64,000 nucleotides of DNA from Topomyia yanbarensis (Eukaryota; Arthropoda; Insecta; Diptera; Culicidae), in NCBI RefSeq assembly GCF_030247195.1, contig NC_080671.1, forward strand, positions 201,976,897-202,040,896, in the 5' to 3' direction. The first letter of the stretch is position 1; every line of letters begins with the position of its first letter. The position numbers were made by a program, and so were the translations under genes. Of the stretch, positions 24,198-32,434 are shown one piece after another. The notes beneath the pieces are model-generated. The model was not told where the DNA came from. It saw only the letters and a program-made list of their open reading frames with translations, and ran no database searches.

Positions 24198-24342
24198 AAT
24201 CAGGTTCTGGGCAAGAGCAGTGGTTTTTAGCGGGTCGGGTGATGGCAGCCCAAACCCGTTCCCTGAGACAATAGGGTTTTTGTACATTTTCCTCACTCGG
24301 GGTTTTTCTGAAAATTTTTTTACTGCTCTCTTAAAAAAAAAA

Positions 24343-24476
24343 CATACATACATACATACATACATACATTCATACATACATACATACATACATACATACA
24401 TACATACATACATACGTACATACATACATACATACATACATACATACATACATACATACATACATACATACATACA

Positions 24477-24510
<34 letters not shown>

Positions 24511-24527
24511 CATACATACATACATAC
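24343..24527. repeat. (CATA)n microsatellite between tandem family 1 copies
   Basis: About 185 bp of nearly pure CATA repeat, with rare variants near 24370, 24416 and 24506. It lies between the A-tail of the long copy and the 5' end of the truncated copy. Open frames here on both strands are artefacts of the repeat. Confidence 0.95.
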
Positions 24528-25203
24528 AAATACCACCAGTCGCAGGTCGTCGGGGCATCAGCGAACCGGATGCCCTGCTCCACCGGAATCGCCGAACTGA
24601 CCTCGACATTTGGTTGGTTGGCTCGGTTTCGGGAGAACTTCTCTCGCCGGGGAATTCTCCATCGGAGTAGGCTAGGTCCATCGTCGGGGACTAAACCGAG
24701 TAGTTCGCGAACAAGTCTGGTGCTCAATGAGTAAACGGCGCTGAATGGTGCGAGAAGGGAGTTGCGGTGCTAACTGGCACAAGGGAGCCGAAGGGCTCGG
24801 TGAATTAGACAGTCTGAAGTTTGCCGCCCAGACTCTATTCGTAGGGGAGGAATACTAAGCCTCGACTCACAGCCAGCTTTCCGACTGCCATGCAGAACTT
24901 GCCAGTCTGTGTGGATGGTAGAGAATTGGTGGTGTGTAGAGGAGTGGGGCTGTAACCCAGCGGAAGAAACGAACTAGTAAGTAGTTGAATTAGAGTGTGT
25001 ACTATGCACATAAAAACCCCTCCCCGAAGTAATGCCGTAAGGTAGTGTCGGGGAAGAATCAGATTCTGGGCAAGAGCAGTGATTTTTTAGCAGGTCGGGT
25101 GATGGCAGCCCAAACCCGTTCCCTGAGACATTGGGGTTTTTGTACATTTTCCCTCAGGTCTCAGGGTTTTCCTGAAAATTTTTTTACTGCTCTCTAAAAA
25201 AAA
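24528..25203 (+). mobile_element. R1-clade LINE, family 1, 5'-truncated copy
   Basis: It begins abruptly with AAATACCACCAGTCGCAGG, matching position 23669 of the long copy, so only the last ~0.67 kb of 3' UTR is present. It has its own hairpin (25019-25056, one stem mismatch) and A8 tail (25196-25203), then CATA repeat. The few percent mismatches to the long copy suggest a separate insertion or an old duplication. Severe 5' truncation is normal for target-primed reverse transcription. Confidence 0.85.
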
Positions 25204-25345
25204 CATACATACATACATACATACATACATACATACATACATACATACATACATACATACATACATACATACATACATACATACATACATACATACATAC
25301 ATACATACATACATACACACATACATACACACATACATACACACA
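25204..25345. repeat. (CATA)n microsatellite, right flank of family 1
   Basis: About 140 bp of CATA repeat grading into CACACATACATACACACAGATA, which is the host-repeat sequence seen in copy B near 56676-56692. It is part of the target tract of the family 1 insertions. Confidence 0.9.
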
Positions 25346-26491
25346 GATATTTTGCGATCTCGGCGAACTCGAATGTTCTATAAGACTCGGCCCTCCGGGC
25401 CTCGGTTAGGAAGTCGGTTTTTGGAGCAATTGCATAACCTTTCTATATGAGAAAGGCAAAATAATAATATTTAATTAGCTTAATCAGCATAAGTTCAATG
25501 TTATCTTCATGTGATTTTATTTTGAAATGTTGGTGGAACGGGTTTGAAAGTGAAGGGAATGGGGGGTTAGTAGAGTGGGAGTGTAGGATGCGTCAGAATT
25601 CCTTCATCTTATTTCGGTATACGGGGTGGATGAAGGAAATGCGGGCGTGAGGGTGGTCCAAGGGGAGAGGAGTGATGAAGGTGGGAGGTGTAAGGGCAAG
25701 GCGGGGGGAGGGGCGGCGACGCAATACTCAAGTGCATATTTTGCCTTCCAATTGAGACTTGGTTTGAGAAAATCGGTTCAGTCATCACCGAAGAACCGAT
25801 GTGACTTTAATTGTGGAATATTCCATGAATTCCGGACTTCCGGAATCGTCGATAGTGGACAATATTTTCAAAGAATGTTTGATTGGCAATCAGTGATCTA
25901 GATATGCGATTAGAAGTAATTTGGTGACCATTTCAATAGTTTTTAGCCTCTGAGGTATTTCGATTGTACCGATTTATATGGGAAATTCCAGTGTATCCTT
26001 ACTAACACCCCTGTAACTCCGGAAGCAAGAATTAGAACCGAATGAAATTCAGCAGCAGTCAATGGTATTACTGTATCTTTCATTTGAAATCAAGTTTGTA
26101 AAAATCGGTAGAGAATTCGTTGGGGAATGGGTGTTATATCAGCTTAGAAACTTGGCGGGTTCCCCGTGGGCGTCATGAACCGTCATAGGTAGCCAATGTG
26201 GTCAAAGCTGCTTTGATTGATCATTAGTGATCCAGACCCGCAAACTAGAGTAATGTTACATCAATTTTAATATGTTTTACATCATTCATGGTGGTACCAG
26301 TTTATATGGGAGTTTGCTGTGTGACCGCACTCTTCAACCCGTAAATCTGGAACCGGAAGTCGGATCAACTAAAAATTCAATAGGATGGGAGCGTTATACC
26401 TTTCACATGAAACTAAGTTTGCGAAAATCGAGAAAATTGTGAGTTTAAATGACACACACATACACACACATACCTACACACACAGACATTT

Positions 26492-26840
26492 AACTCCGCT
26501 AGCGAATGACGGATCCCAATAGTAGCATGTCTGTAATAACATACGTACATGGAACTATTGAGATCCAGAGCTACAGGTCCAAAGCCCTGGTAAAGGAGGA
26601 TGGTTGTGATGATCCGGGCCGAGATCACCACGTAAAGCAAGGTAGGGCATAACCCCAATTCCAAGGCGTGAAGCGACCCGTGCCGAGGGATGAGTGATCG
26701 AGGGGGTGAAAAAGATGCTCGATCGTTAACGGAGCCTGTGGGGTACCTGGGCAACCCCCACAGTAAGCGTCCCTTACCACGCTAATGCGGAGCTCTGGCG
26801 TGGCGGACATATATTTCTCGCGCTACTCGTGGGAATTTTC
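26492..26840 (+). other. 5' UTR of family 2 LINE
   Basis: 349 nt. It contains a possible hairpin with arms CTGTGGGG (about 26729-26736) and CCCCACAG (about 26755-26762) around GTACCTGGGCAA, and TGATCGAG/CTCGATCG arms near 26694-26726. No confident promoter element is recognised. Confidence 0.6.
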
Positions 26841-28313
26841 ATGGAGCAAAATAAAAATAAAAATAAGCAGACGGAGGTGCCAAACCCCTTCGCAAGAGGT
26901 GGTTTGGCGAGGTCTCCCCCCCGTGGGGAGAGTAGTGGAACGATGAGTGCTGTACTCGAAAGCACCAGTGACCCCCCAGCAGCGGTAGGCAATACCCCTA
27001 CCAATGCATCGGAGGGGCCAATAGCTGCGATGCGCAAAGTAGCGAAGCAACTCGATGCTATAATCGACTTCGCTAGCGCAAAGCAGAACATAGCCAAGGA
27101 GTTGAAGTTGAGCCTTCTGGAGCTCCGGAAAGCTGTCCGTGTCGCAAGACAGGAACAGCAGGCATATGTTGAGAGGGTGGAATGTCGGGAGAGGCCCGAC
27201 AGAGAAACCCAGACAGTGGCCTCCAATAGGGAGGAAAGAGAGAAGGTTAATAGAGGCTCACAGACAGTGGCCTTTACCTGCTATGGAGCAGCCACGTCGA
27301 TCGGAGCGGCGACCGAGTTCCCCTCGAAGGGAAAGGGAAAGGGCAATCGCAAGACGGCATCGAATGCGAAGCGCCCTAGGAAGTCGCCAGGAGAGGGTGC
27401 CAAAACCGACACCACTCGGCGTGCAACCGTCAAGGTCAAACGCCGCCTGGGTGAGGTAAGCGAGGGCGAGAGTGACCTCGCTGTTGAGAGCGATGGTACC
27501 AGCAACCCGGCACGACCGGGGCAGGGGGGCTCAAACCCCTGGACGCTGGTTACCAAGAAAAAGCCGGCACCGAAACCGGAGGTACCGCGGCCTGCGAGGA
27601 AGGCCAAGGACAGAGGCGAAGCCTTGTGGTTAAAAACCGACAAGGACAAATACGCCGATGTCCTTAAATCGATGAAAGCGGCCGAAAGCCTCTCGGCCCT
27701 TGGGCAGGATGTGCGTAGCGTAAGACGCACCAACACGGGAGAGATGCTCCTGGTGTTGAAGCGAGGCGCACAATCAAGTGCAATATACAAGGCCTTGGCC
27801 CAAGAGGTCCTTGGTGAGGGCGCCCAAATCAGGTCGCTAGGTGCGGAAACAACTCTCCAGTGCAAACACTTGGACGAGTTCGCGACCGCAGAAGACGTCG
27901 CCGCAGCCGTCAAGGAGCAATGCGGCGTCACAATCGAGCGGGCCTCTGTGCGATTGAGGGACGGACCCTCTGGCACCCAAGTAGCCTACCTCAGGCTACT
28001 CAATGCGGATGCCAAAAAGGTAACCGAGAAAGGGAAGCTGAAGATCGGCTGGTCGGTATGCCCTATCAGTATACCCCAGCCGCCTTCAGTGGACAGGTGC
28101 TATCGGTGCCTAGAATCCGGCCATAAAGCTTACGAATGCAAAGGCCTAGACAGGAGTAAGCTATGTCGTAGATGCGGCGAGGAGGGGCATAAAGAGCGGG
28201 GGTGCACTAAGGCATATAAGTGCCTTATCTGCACCTCTAAGAAGCAAGCCCATAAACATGCTATGGGCGGACCTTCGTGTCCCTTCGGCGAGTTAAATAA
28301 GAAGAAGCCGTGA
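26841..28313 (+). CDS. Family 2 ORF1 protein (gag-like, three zinc knuckles), 490 aa
   Basis: RNA-binding ORF1 protein of an R1-clade LINE, expected to package element RNA with ORF2. The ATG at 26841 (MEQNKNKNK) aligns with the family 1 start; the frame opens further upstream only via GTG at 26829. Layout: NPFARGGLARSPP at residues 15-27; a probable coiled coil around residues 75-115; a basic, low-complexity middle (SKGKGKGNRK); an RRM-like segment (LGQDVRSVRRTNTGEMLLVL, then VTIERASVRLRD). Three C-terminal knuckles follow: C420-C423-H428-C433 and C442-C445-H450-C455 (both CX2CX4HX4C), and a longer third starting C461-C464 and ending C480. No stop or frameshift interrupts it. The stop TGA overlaps the start of the ORF2 frame. 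Confidence 0.9.
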   Translation: MEQNKNKNKQTEVPNPFARGGLARSPPRGESSGTMSAVLESTSDPPAAVGNTPTNASEGPIAAMRKVAKQLDAIIDFASAKQNIAKELKLSLLELRKAVRVARQEQQAYVERVECRERPDRETQTVASNREEREKVNRGSQTVAFTCYGAATSIGAATEFPSKGKGKGNRKTASNAKRPRKSPGEGAKTDTTRRATVKVKRRLGEVSEGESDLAVESDGTSNPARPGQGGSNPWTLVTKKKPAPKPEVPRPARKAKDRGEALWLKTDKDKYADVLKSMKAAESLSALGQDVRSVRRTNTGEMLLVLKRGAQSSAIYKALAQEVLGEGAQIRSLGAETTLQCKHLDEFATAEDVAAAVKEQCGVTIERASVRLRDGPSGTQVAYLRLLNADAKKVTEKGKLKIGWSVCPISIPQPPSVDRCYRCLESGHKAYECKGLDRSKLCRRCGEEGHKERGCTKAYKCLICTSKKQAHKHAMGGPSCPFGELNKKKP

Positions 28314-31285
28314 GAGTCACACAGCTAAATCTTAACCATTGTGCAGCAGCCCAACAGCTGCTGTGGCAGTCGGTCTCGGAGTCGAGGACAGATGTCGCCC
28401 TCTTATCAGACCCGTACAGCATCCCTGCCGGCAACGGCAATTGGGTGTCGGACGGGTCTGGAATGGTGACAATCTGTACAACGGGAAGGTTCCCGGTTCA
28501 AGAGGTAATACACCCCTCCGCCGAGGGTGTGGCGATTGCCAAGATCAATGGTGTGTTCTATTGCAGCTGCTACGCCCCACCAAGGTGGCCAATAGAACAG
28601 TTCTACCAGATGATCGACAGGCTCTCGTCGGACCTCGTGGGCCGGAAACCGGTAGTAATAGCGGGAGACTTCAACGCTTGGGCAGTGGAGTGGGGCAGCC
28701 GCTGTACAAATAGCAGGGGTCAAGCGCTAATGGAAGCGTTTGCGAAACTCGATACTGTGCTAGCTAATGATGGCTCCGCTAGTACATTCCGTAGAAACGG
28801 AGTGGAGGCGTGGATTGATTTGACCTTTGCCAGCCCGAGTCTGGCTCCAGGCATGGAATGGAGGGTAGACGAAGGCTACACCCATAGTGATCATTTAGCA
28901 ATCCGCTTTAAGATCAACTATGGTGTGCAGCATCCGAGGGCGGGAGATCCCTGGCAGGTAAGCGGGTGGAAGTCCAATCACTTCGACAGCGAAGCTTTCA
29001 CCGCGGCCCTGGGACTGGAGGCCAACACCGACAGTCTAAGCGGGGATGCGCTGGTAGCTGTTCTATCACGCGCGTGCGACGCCACTATGCCGAGAAAAAC
29101 ACTGCCAAGAAACGGCAGATGCCCGGTATACTGGTGGAGTGCCGAGATTGCAGCTCTACGGTCAGCCTGCCTCAGAGCTAGACGTAGGATGCAAAGAGCT
29201 CGCACCGAGGATGCAAGAGAGAACCGCCGTGAAGTGTTTCGAGCTGCGAAATTAGCCCTTAACAAGGCTATTAAAAGCAGCAAGAGAGCGTGTTTCGACA
29301 ACCTGTGTGAGAGTGCCAACGCGAATCCGTGGGGCGACGCCTACCGGATTGTGATGGCCAAGACCAAAGGGGGCTCCTCACCCCCTGAACGGTCTCCGGA
29401 CCGGTTGGCAACGATTATCGAAGTACTCTTCCCGTCTCGAGCCACAAGCCCCTGGCCACCTGCACTACGAGACAGTGCGGGCACGGTCGAAATGGTGGCT
29501 CCAGTGACGAACGAAGAACTACTCGCAGTGGCTAAATCCATAGCAATGAACAAAGCTCCAGGGCCGGATGGAGTCCCGAACAACGCTCTCAAGGCAGCGA
29601 TCATAGCGAACCCGAACATGTTCAGGCTAGCTATGCAGAGATGCCTTGACGAGTGCCGTTTCCCCGATAGATGGAAAAGGCAGAAACTGGTGCTGTTGCC
29701 GAAGCCCGGGAAGCCGCCAGGCGACCCATCGGCGTACAGACCAATCTGTCTGATAGACACGACTGGCAAACTGCTTGAGAGGATCATCCTCAACAGGCTC
29801 ACCCCGTACGCGGAAGGTACGGACGGTCTGTCAAGCAACCAGTTTGGCTTTCGGAAGGGTAAGTCCACAGTGGACGCTCTCAACTCAGTGATAAATACTG
29901 CCGAGATAGCGATCCAACGAAAAAGGCGAGGTATTCGATACTGTGCGTTAGTGACACTTGACGTGAAGAATGCATTCAACAGCGCAAGCTGGGATGCCAT
30001 CGCGCTCTCGTTACACCGGCTTAGCCTACCGGTGGGTCTGTACCGGATCCTGGAAAGTTACTTCCAAAACCGCGTACTGCTATACGAGACCGATGCCGGT
30101 CAGAAAAGGGTTCCGATTACCGCCGGAGTCCCGCAGGGCTCGATCCTAGGCCCGGTGCTATGGAACCTCATGTATGACGGGGTTCTGAGACTGAAGTTCC
30201 CTCCTGGGGTCAAGATCGTCGGCTTTGCCGACGACGTAACCTTGGAGGTCTACGGGGAGTCAATTCCTGAGGTAGAACTAACCGCAGAACACGTGATTAG
30301 CACGGTGGAGGAATGGATGAGCGCGAGAGGCCTGGAGCTCGCTCATCATAAGACGGAGGTAGTTATCGTCAACAACCGCAAGTCGGCACAACATGCAGTT
30401 ATCCATGTGGGAGAAGTCGCGATCACTTCACAGCGAAGTCTGAAGTCTCTCGGAGTCATTATAGACGACAAGCTGACCTTCGGCAGCCATGTCGACTATA
30501 CGTGCAAGAGAGCGTCGACTGCTGTTGCGGCACTATCGAGAATGATGTCCAACAGCTCAAAGGTGTGCGCCAGTAGACGTAGGTTACTGGCAGGCGTTGC
30601 CGTATCTATCCTCAGGTACGGCGGCCCGTCATGGTCAAGAGCACTGAGGGTAACCAGTTACCTACAGAAACTGGAGAGCACCTACCGCGTGATGTGCCTC
30701 AGAGTGATATCTGCCTACCGCACGGTATCACACGATGCATCCTGCGTGATAGCGAGCATGATGCCAGTCGGGCTGGTCATTCGGGAAGATGAGGAGTGCT
30801 TTGAGCTACGTGGAAATAGGGGAGCCCGCGAGCGCACCAGGGTGACCTCGGTCGCCAGATGGCAGCGTGAGTGGGACAACTCCTCGAAAGGTAGGTGGAC
30901 CCACCGGCTGATACCTAGCATATCGAGCTGGGTGGGAAGACCCCATGGGGAAGTTCACTTCCACCTGACACAATTCCTGTCAGGCCATGGCTGTTTCCGT
31001 CAGTACCTCCACAGGTTCGGGCACGCGGAGGTCCCAGTCTGCCCGGACTGCCCAGGTGTAGATGAAACTGCCGAACACATACTGTTCGTATGTCATCGGT
31101 TCGACGTCGAAAGAAGAGCAATGCTTGACGTCTGTGGCTGGGACACAATCCCGGATACCCTTATCCAGCGGATGTGTCAAACGGTGGAGAAGTGGAACGC
31201 AGTCTCGGCTGCTACCATCCAGATTGCCAGTAGGCTACAGGTAATCTGGCGAACCGAGCAACAGACGGCGGGCACGGCTAACTAG
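28310..31285 (+). CDS. Family 2 ORF2: APE endonuclease, reverse transcriptase, CCHC (about 991 aa), intact
   Basis: Catalytic protein of target-primed reverse transcription. The endonuclease occupies roughly residues 1-230: QLNLNHC near the start, GDFN at 119-122, SDHLAI at 193-198. Reverse transcriptase follows: NKAPGPDGVPN, then LLPKPGKPPGDPSAYRPICL, NQFGFRKGKST, catalytic D551 in TLDVKNAFNSASWD, GVPQGSILGP at 606-615, and the FADD box at 639-642 (D641, D642). A C-terminal knuckle C911-C914-H923-C928 (CX2CX8HX4C) is typical of the R1 clade. All key residues are present and the frame is uninterrupted. There is no ATG at the start: the frame opens after TAA at 28298-28300 and its first candidate codon, GTG at 28310, overlaps the ORF1 stop. 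Translation is probably coupled to ORF1 termination. Confidence 0.93.
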   Translation: MRVTQLNLNHCAAAQQLLWQSVSESRTDVALLSDPYSIPAGNGNWVSDGSGMVTICTTGRFPVQEVIHPSAEGVAIAKINGVFYCSCYAPPRWPIEQFYQMIDRLSSDLVGRKPVVIAGDFNAWAVEWGSRCTNSRGQALMEAFAKLDTVLANDGSASTFRRNGVEAWIDLTFASPSLAPGMEWRVDEGYTHSDHLAIRFKINYGVQHPRAGDPWQVSGWKSNHFDSEAFTAALGLEANTDSLSGDALVAVLSRACDATMPRKTLPRNGRCPVYWWSAEIAALRSACLRARRRMQRARTEDARENRREVFRAAKLALNKAIKSSKRACFDNLCESANANPWGDAYRIVMAKTKGGSSPPERSPDRLATIIEVLFPSRATSPWPPALRDSAGTVEMVAPVTNEELLAVAKSIAMNKAPGPDGVPNNALKAAIIANPNMFRLAMQRCLDECRFPDRWKRQKLVLLPKPGKPPGDPSAYRPICLIDTTGKLLERIILNRLTPYAEGTDGLSSNQFGFRKGKSTVDALNSVINTAEIAIQRKRRGIRYCALVTLDVKNAFNSASWDAIALSLHRLSLPVGLYRILESYFQNRVLLYETDAGQKRVPITAGVPQGSILGPVLWNLMYDGVLRLKFPPGVKIVGFADDVTLEVYGESIPEVELTAEHVISTVEEWMSARGLELAHHKTEVVIVNNRKSAQHAVIHVGEVAITSQRSLKSLGVIIDDKLTFGSHVDYTCKRASTAVAALSRMMSNSSKVCASRRRLLAGVAVSILRYGGPSWSRALRVTSYLQKLESTYRVMCLRVISAYRTVSHDASCVIASMMPVGLVIREDEECFELRGNRGARERTRVTSVARWQREWDNSSKGRWTHRLIPSISSWVGRPHGEVHFHLTQFLSGHGCFRQYLHRFGHAEVPVCPDCPGVDETAEHILFVCHRFDVERRAMLDVCGWDTIPDTLIQRMCQTVEKWNAVSAATIQIASRLQVIWRTEQQTAGTAN

Positions 31286-31530
31286 TGATTGGTTAGCTGG
31301 AGCGAAAAAGGCCAAGCGCAAAATAAGAGAGTGAATGGTCTGTTCATGCCGAGGTAGGTTGGCGCAGCGAATGGCAACCGCGTAAGGGGTAAACCCAGCC
31401 ACCCCGAAGCAAGACAGAAGAGTGAGTGTATAGGCGTATAAGTGGACTGCCTCATGCCAAGACGGGAGGGTCGTAGCGTAGTATGTTGGAACTAAGCTAT
31501 CGATGCCTCATGGCGTGGCAGAGGAGTGAA

Positions 31531-31945
31531 AGGGTGAGCATCCAAGTCAGTCTCACACTGCATGTTAAGGGTGAGCATAAAAGTCAGCCTCACAGGTTGG
31601 TAGCAAGCAAGGAATGAAAAAGGTGAGCACAAAAGTCAGCCTCGCATGGTATGTCAGAAGTGGGGCCTAAGAAAAATGTCCCACATGGGATGCCAGAGGG
31701 AGTGACAAAGGTACAATAGAGTGGCACGATTGAGAGTGAATCAGGTGATAGGGTGAGCACCCAAGTCAGCCTCACATGTATGGGTAGGGCGAGCACAAAA
31801 GTAAGCCTAGCAAGGAATGAGTAAGGTGAGCACACAAGTCAGCCTCGCATGGAACGTAAAAGGTGAGCACAAAAGTCAGCCTCATGTGGGAGTGTTTGAG
31901 AGCGAATCAAAGTGTGATTGAGAGAGCACCCAAGTAAGCCTCATA
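31531..31945 (+). repeat. Short direct repeats in family 2 3' UTR (8 units)
   Basis: Eight imperfect copies of GAGCACAAAAGTCAGCCTC spaced 33-130 bp, starting near 31533, 31571, 31624, 31757, 31791, 31827, 31864 and 31926. The truncated copy downstream has nine, with an extra unit near 35726. Confidence 0.8.
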
Positions 31946-31998
31946 CAGGATGTATGATCGCGCGAGTGAGAGTGAATGAGTACACTTAGTACAGCCAT

Positions 31999-32034
31999 CC
32001 CCCCAGAAGTAATACCGAGAGGTAGTTCCTGGGA
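31999..32034 (+). other. 3' UTR hairpin, family 2, full copy
   Basis: CCCAG (32002-32006) pairs with CTGGG (32029-32033). The inner ACC (32014-32016) and GGT (32021-32023) close a GAGA tetraloop (GNRA). The 5' internal-loop strand AAGTAAT and the 3' strand AGTTC resemble those of family 1 in sequence and place, and GAGGAAT follows in both. Confidence 0.75.
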
Positions 32035-32218
32035 GGAATGATGGCGGAGCCCAATGGAGTTTAGTCGGTATTAATGGCTGGTCACCATTCGAGTCCGACA
32101 CGCCCCCAGTGCACCCCGTGTGGTAGATTGGACCCTACCGTTGGCACGTGTACTGGGCTAGGACATAAAGGTCTTCTCCATTGTAAAAAAAAAAAAAAAA
32201 AAAAAACACACAGACATT

Positions 32219-32434
32219 TGCTATCGGTGCCTAGAATCCGGCCATAAAGCTTACGAATGCAAAGGCCTAGACAGGAGCAAGCTATGTCGTCGATGCGGCG
32301 AGGAGGGGCATAAAGAGCGGGGGTGCACTAAGGCATATAAGTGCCTTATCTGCACCGCTAAGAAGCAAGCCCATAAACATGCTATGGGCGGACCTTCGTG
32401 TCCCTTCGGCGAGTTAAATAAGAAGAAGCCGTGA
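32219..32434 (+). pseudogene. Truncated ORF1 (C-terminal knuckles) of the second family 2 copy
   Basis: In-frame remnant of 71 codons beginning exactly at the first cysteine codon of knuckle 1 and ending at the ORF1 stop. The junction shares TGC between the target (ACATTTGCC) and the element (AGGTGCTAT), suggesting microhomology at the 5' junction. One Ser-to-Ala change versus the full copy (TCT to GCT). No start codon of its own. Confidence 0.85.

Larger units (their letters stand above)
19346..24342 (+). mobile_element. R1-clade LINE, family 1, long copy in (CATA)n
   Basis: A degenerate non-LTR retrotransposon. The 5' boundary is a CATA microsatellite running directly into GGGGGCAGCAGGGAC. 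Order: 5' UTR (19346-20045), ORF1 (20046-21407), ORF2 remnants (21407-23028), a long 3' UTR with GGGGACTAGA-type tandem units (23029-23860), a GNRA hairpin (24160-24197) and an A10 tail (24333-24342), then (CATA)n again. Insertion into ACAT-type simple repeats is what is reported for the Waldo lineage of the R1 clade, so a Waldo relative is the best guess. It cannot move by itself: reverse transcriptase is deleted and both ORFs are broken. Confidence 0.85.
26492..32206 (+). mobile_element. R1-clade LINE, family 2, full-length copy
   Basis: A 5.7-kb element with intact ORF1 and ORF2. The 5' junction is CACACAGACATTT (26479-26491) directly followed by AACTCCGCTAGCG. The 3' end is an A22 tail (32185-32206) followed by CACACAGACATTTG (32207-32220), so the duplication is CACACAGACATTT. 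Order: 5' UTR (26492-26840), ORF1 (26841-28313), ORF2 (28310-31285), a 0.9-kb 3' UTR with 8 short repeats, a hairpin, and poly(A). The endonuclease, the C-terminal CCHC and simple-repeat targeting fit the R1 clade, which has AC- and ACAY-targeting lineages; the exact lineage is not assigned. It is markedly more GC-rich than its AT-rich surroundings. Confidence 0.92.

Noticed and set aside
24099..24727. Long open frames (YVCM and THTYIHTYIH runs) on both strands
   Set aside because: They are translations of the CATA microsatellite and its flanks.
26829..26840. Upstream GTG start for family 2 ORF1
   Set aside because: The ATG at 26841 aligns with the ATG of family 1 ORF1; a GTG start is a prokaryotic convention.
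29341..30000. 219-codon minus-strand frame, repeated at 33462-34121
   Set aside because: Antisense shadow of the reverse transcriptase region in ORF2; no independent domain, and its conservation simply follows the sense gene.
31531..31945. CRISPR-like array
   Set aside because: Repeats are imperfect, unevenly spaced, inside a eukaryotic LINE 3' UTR, and present in both LINE copies.
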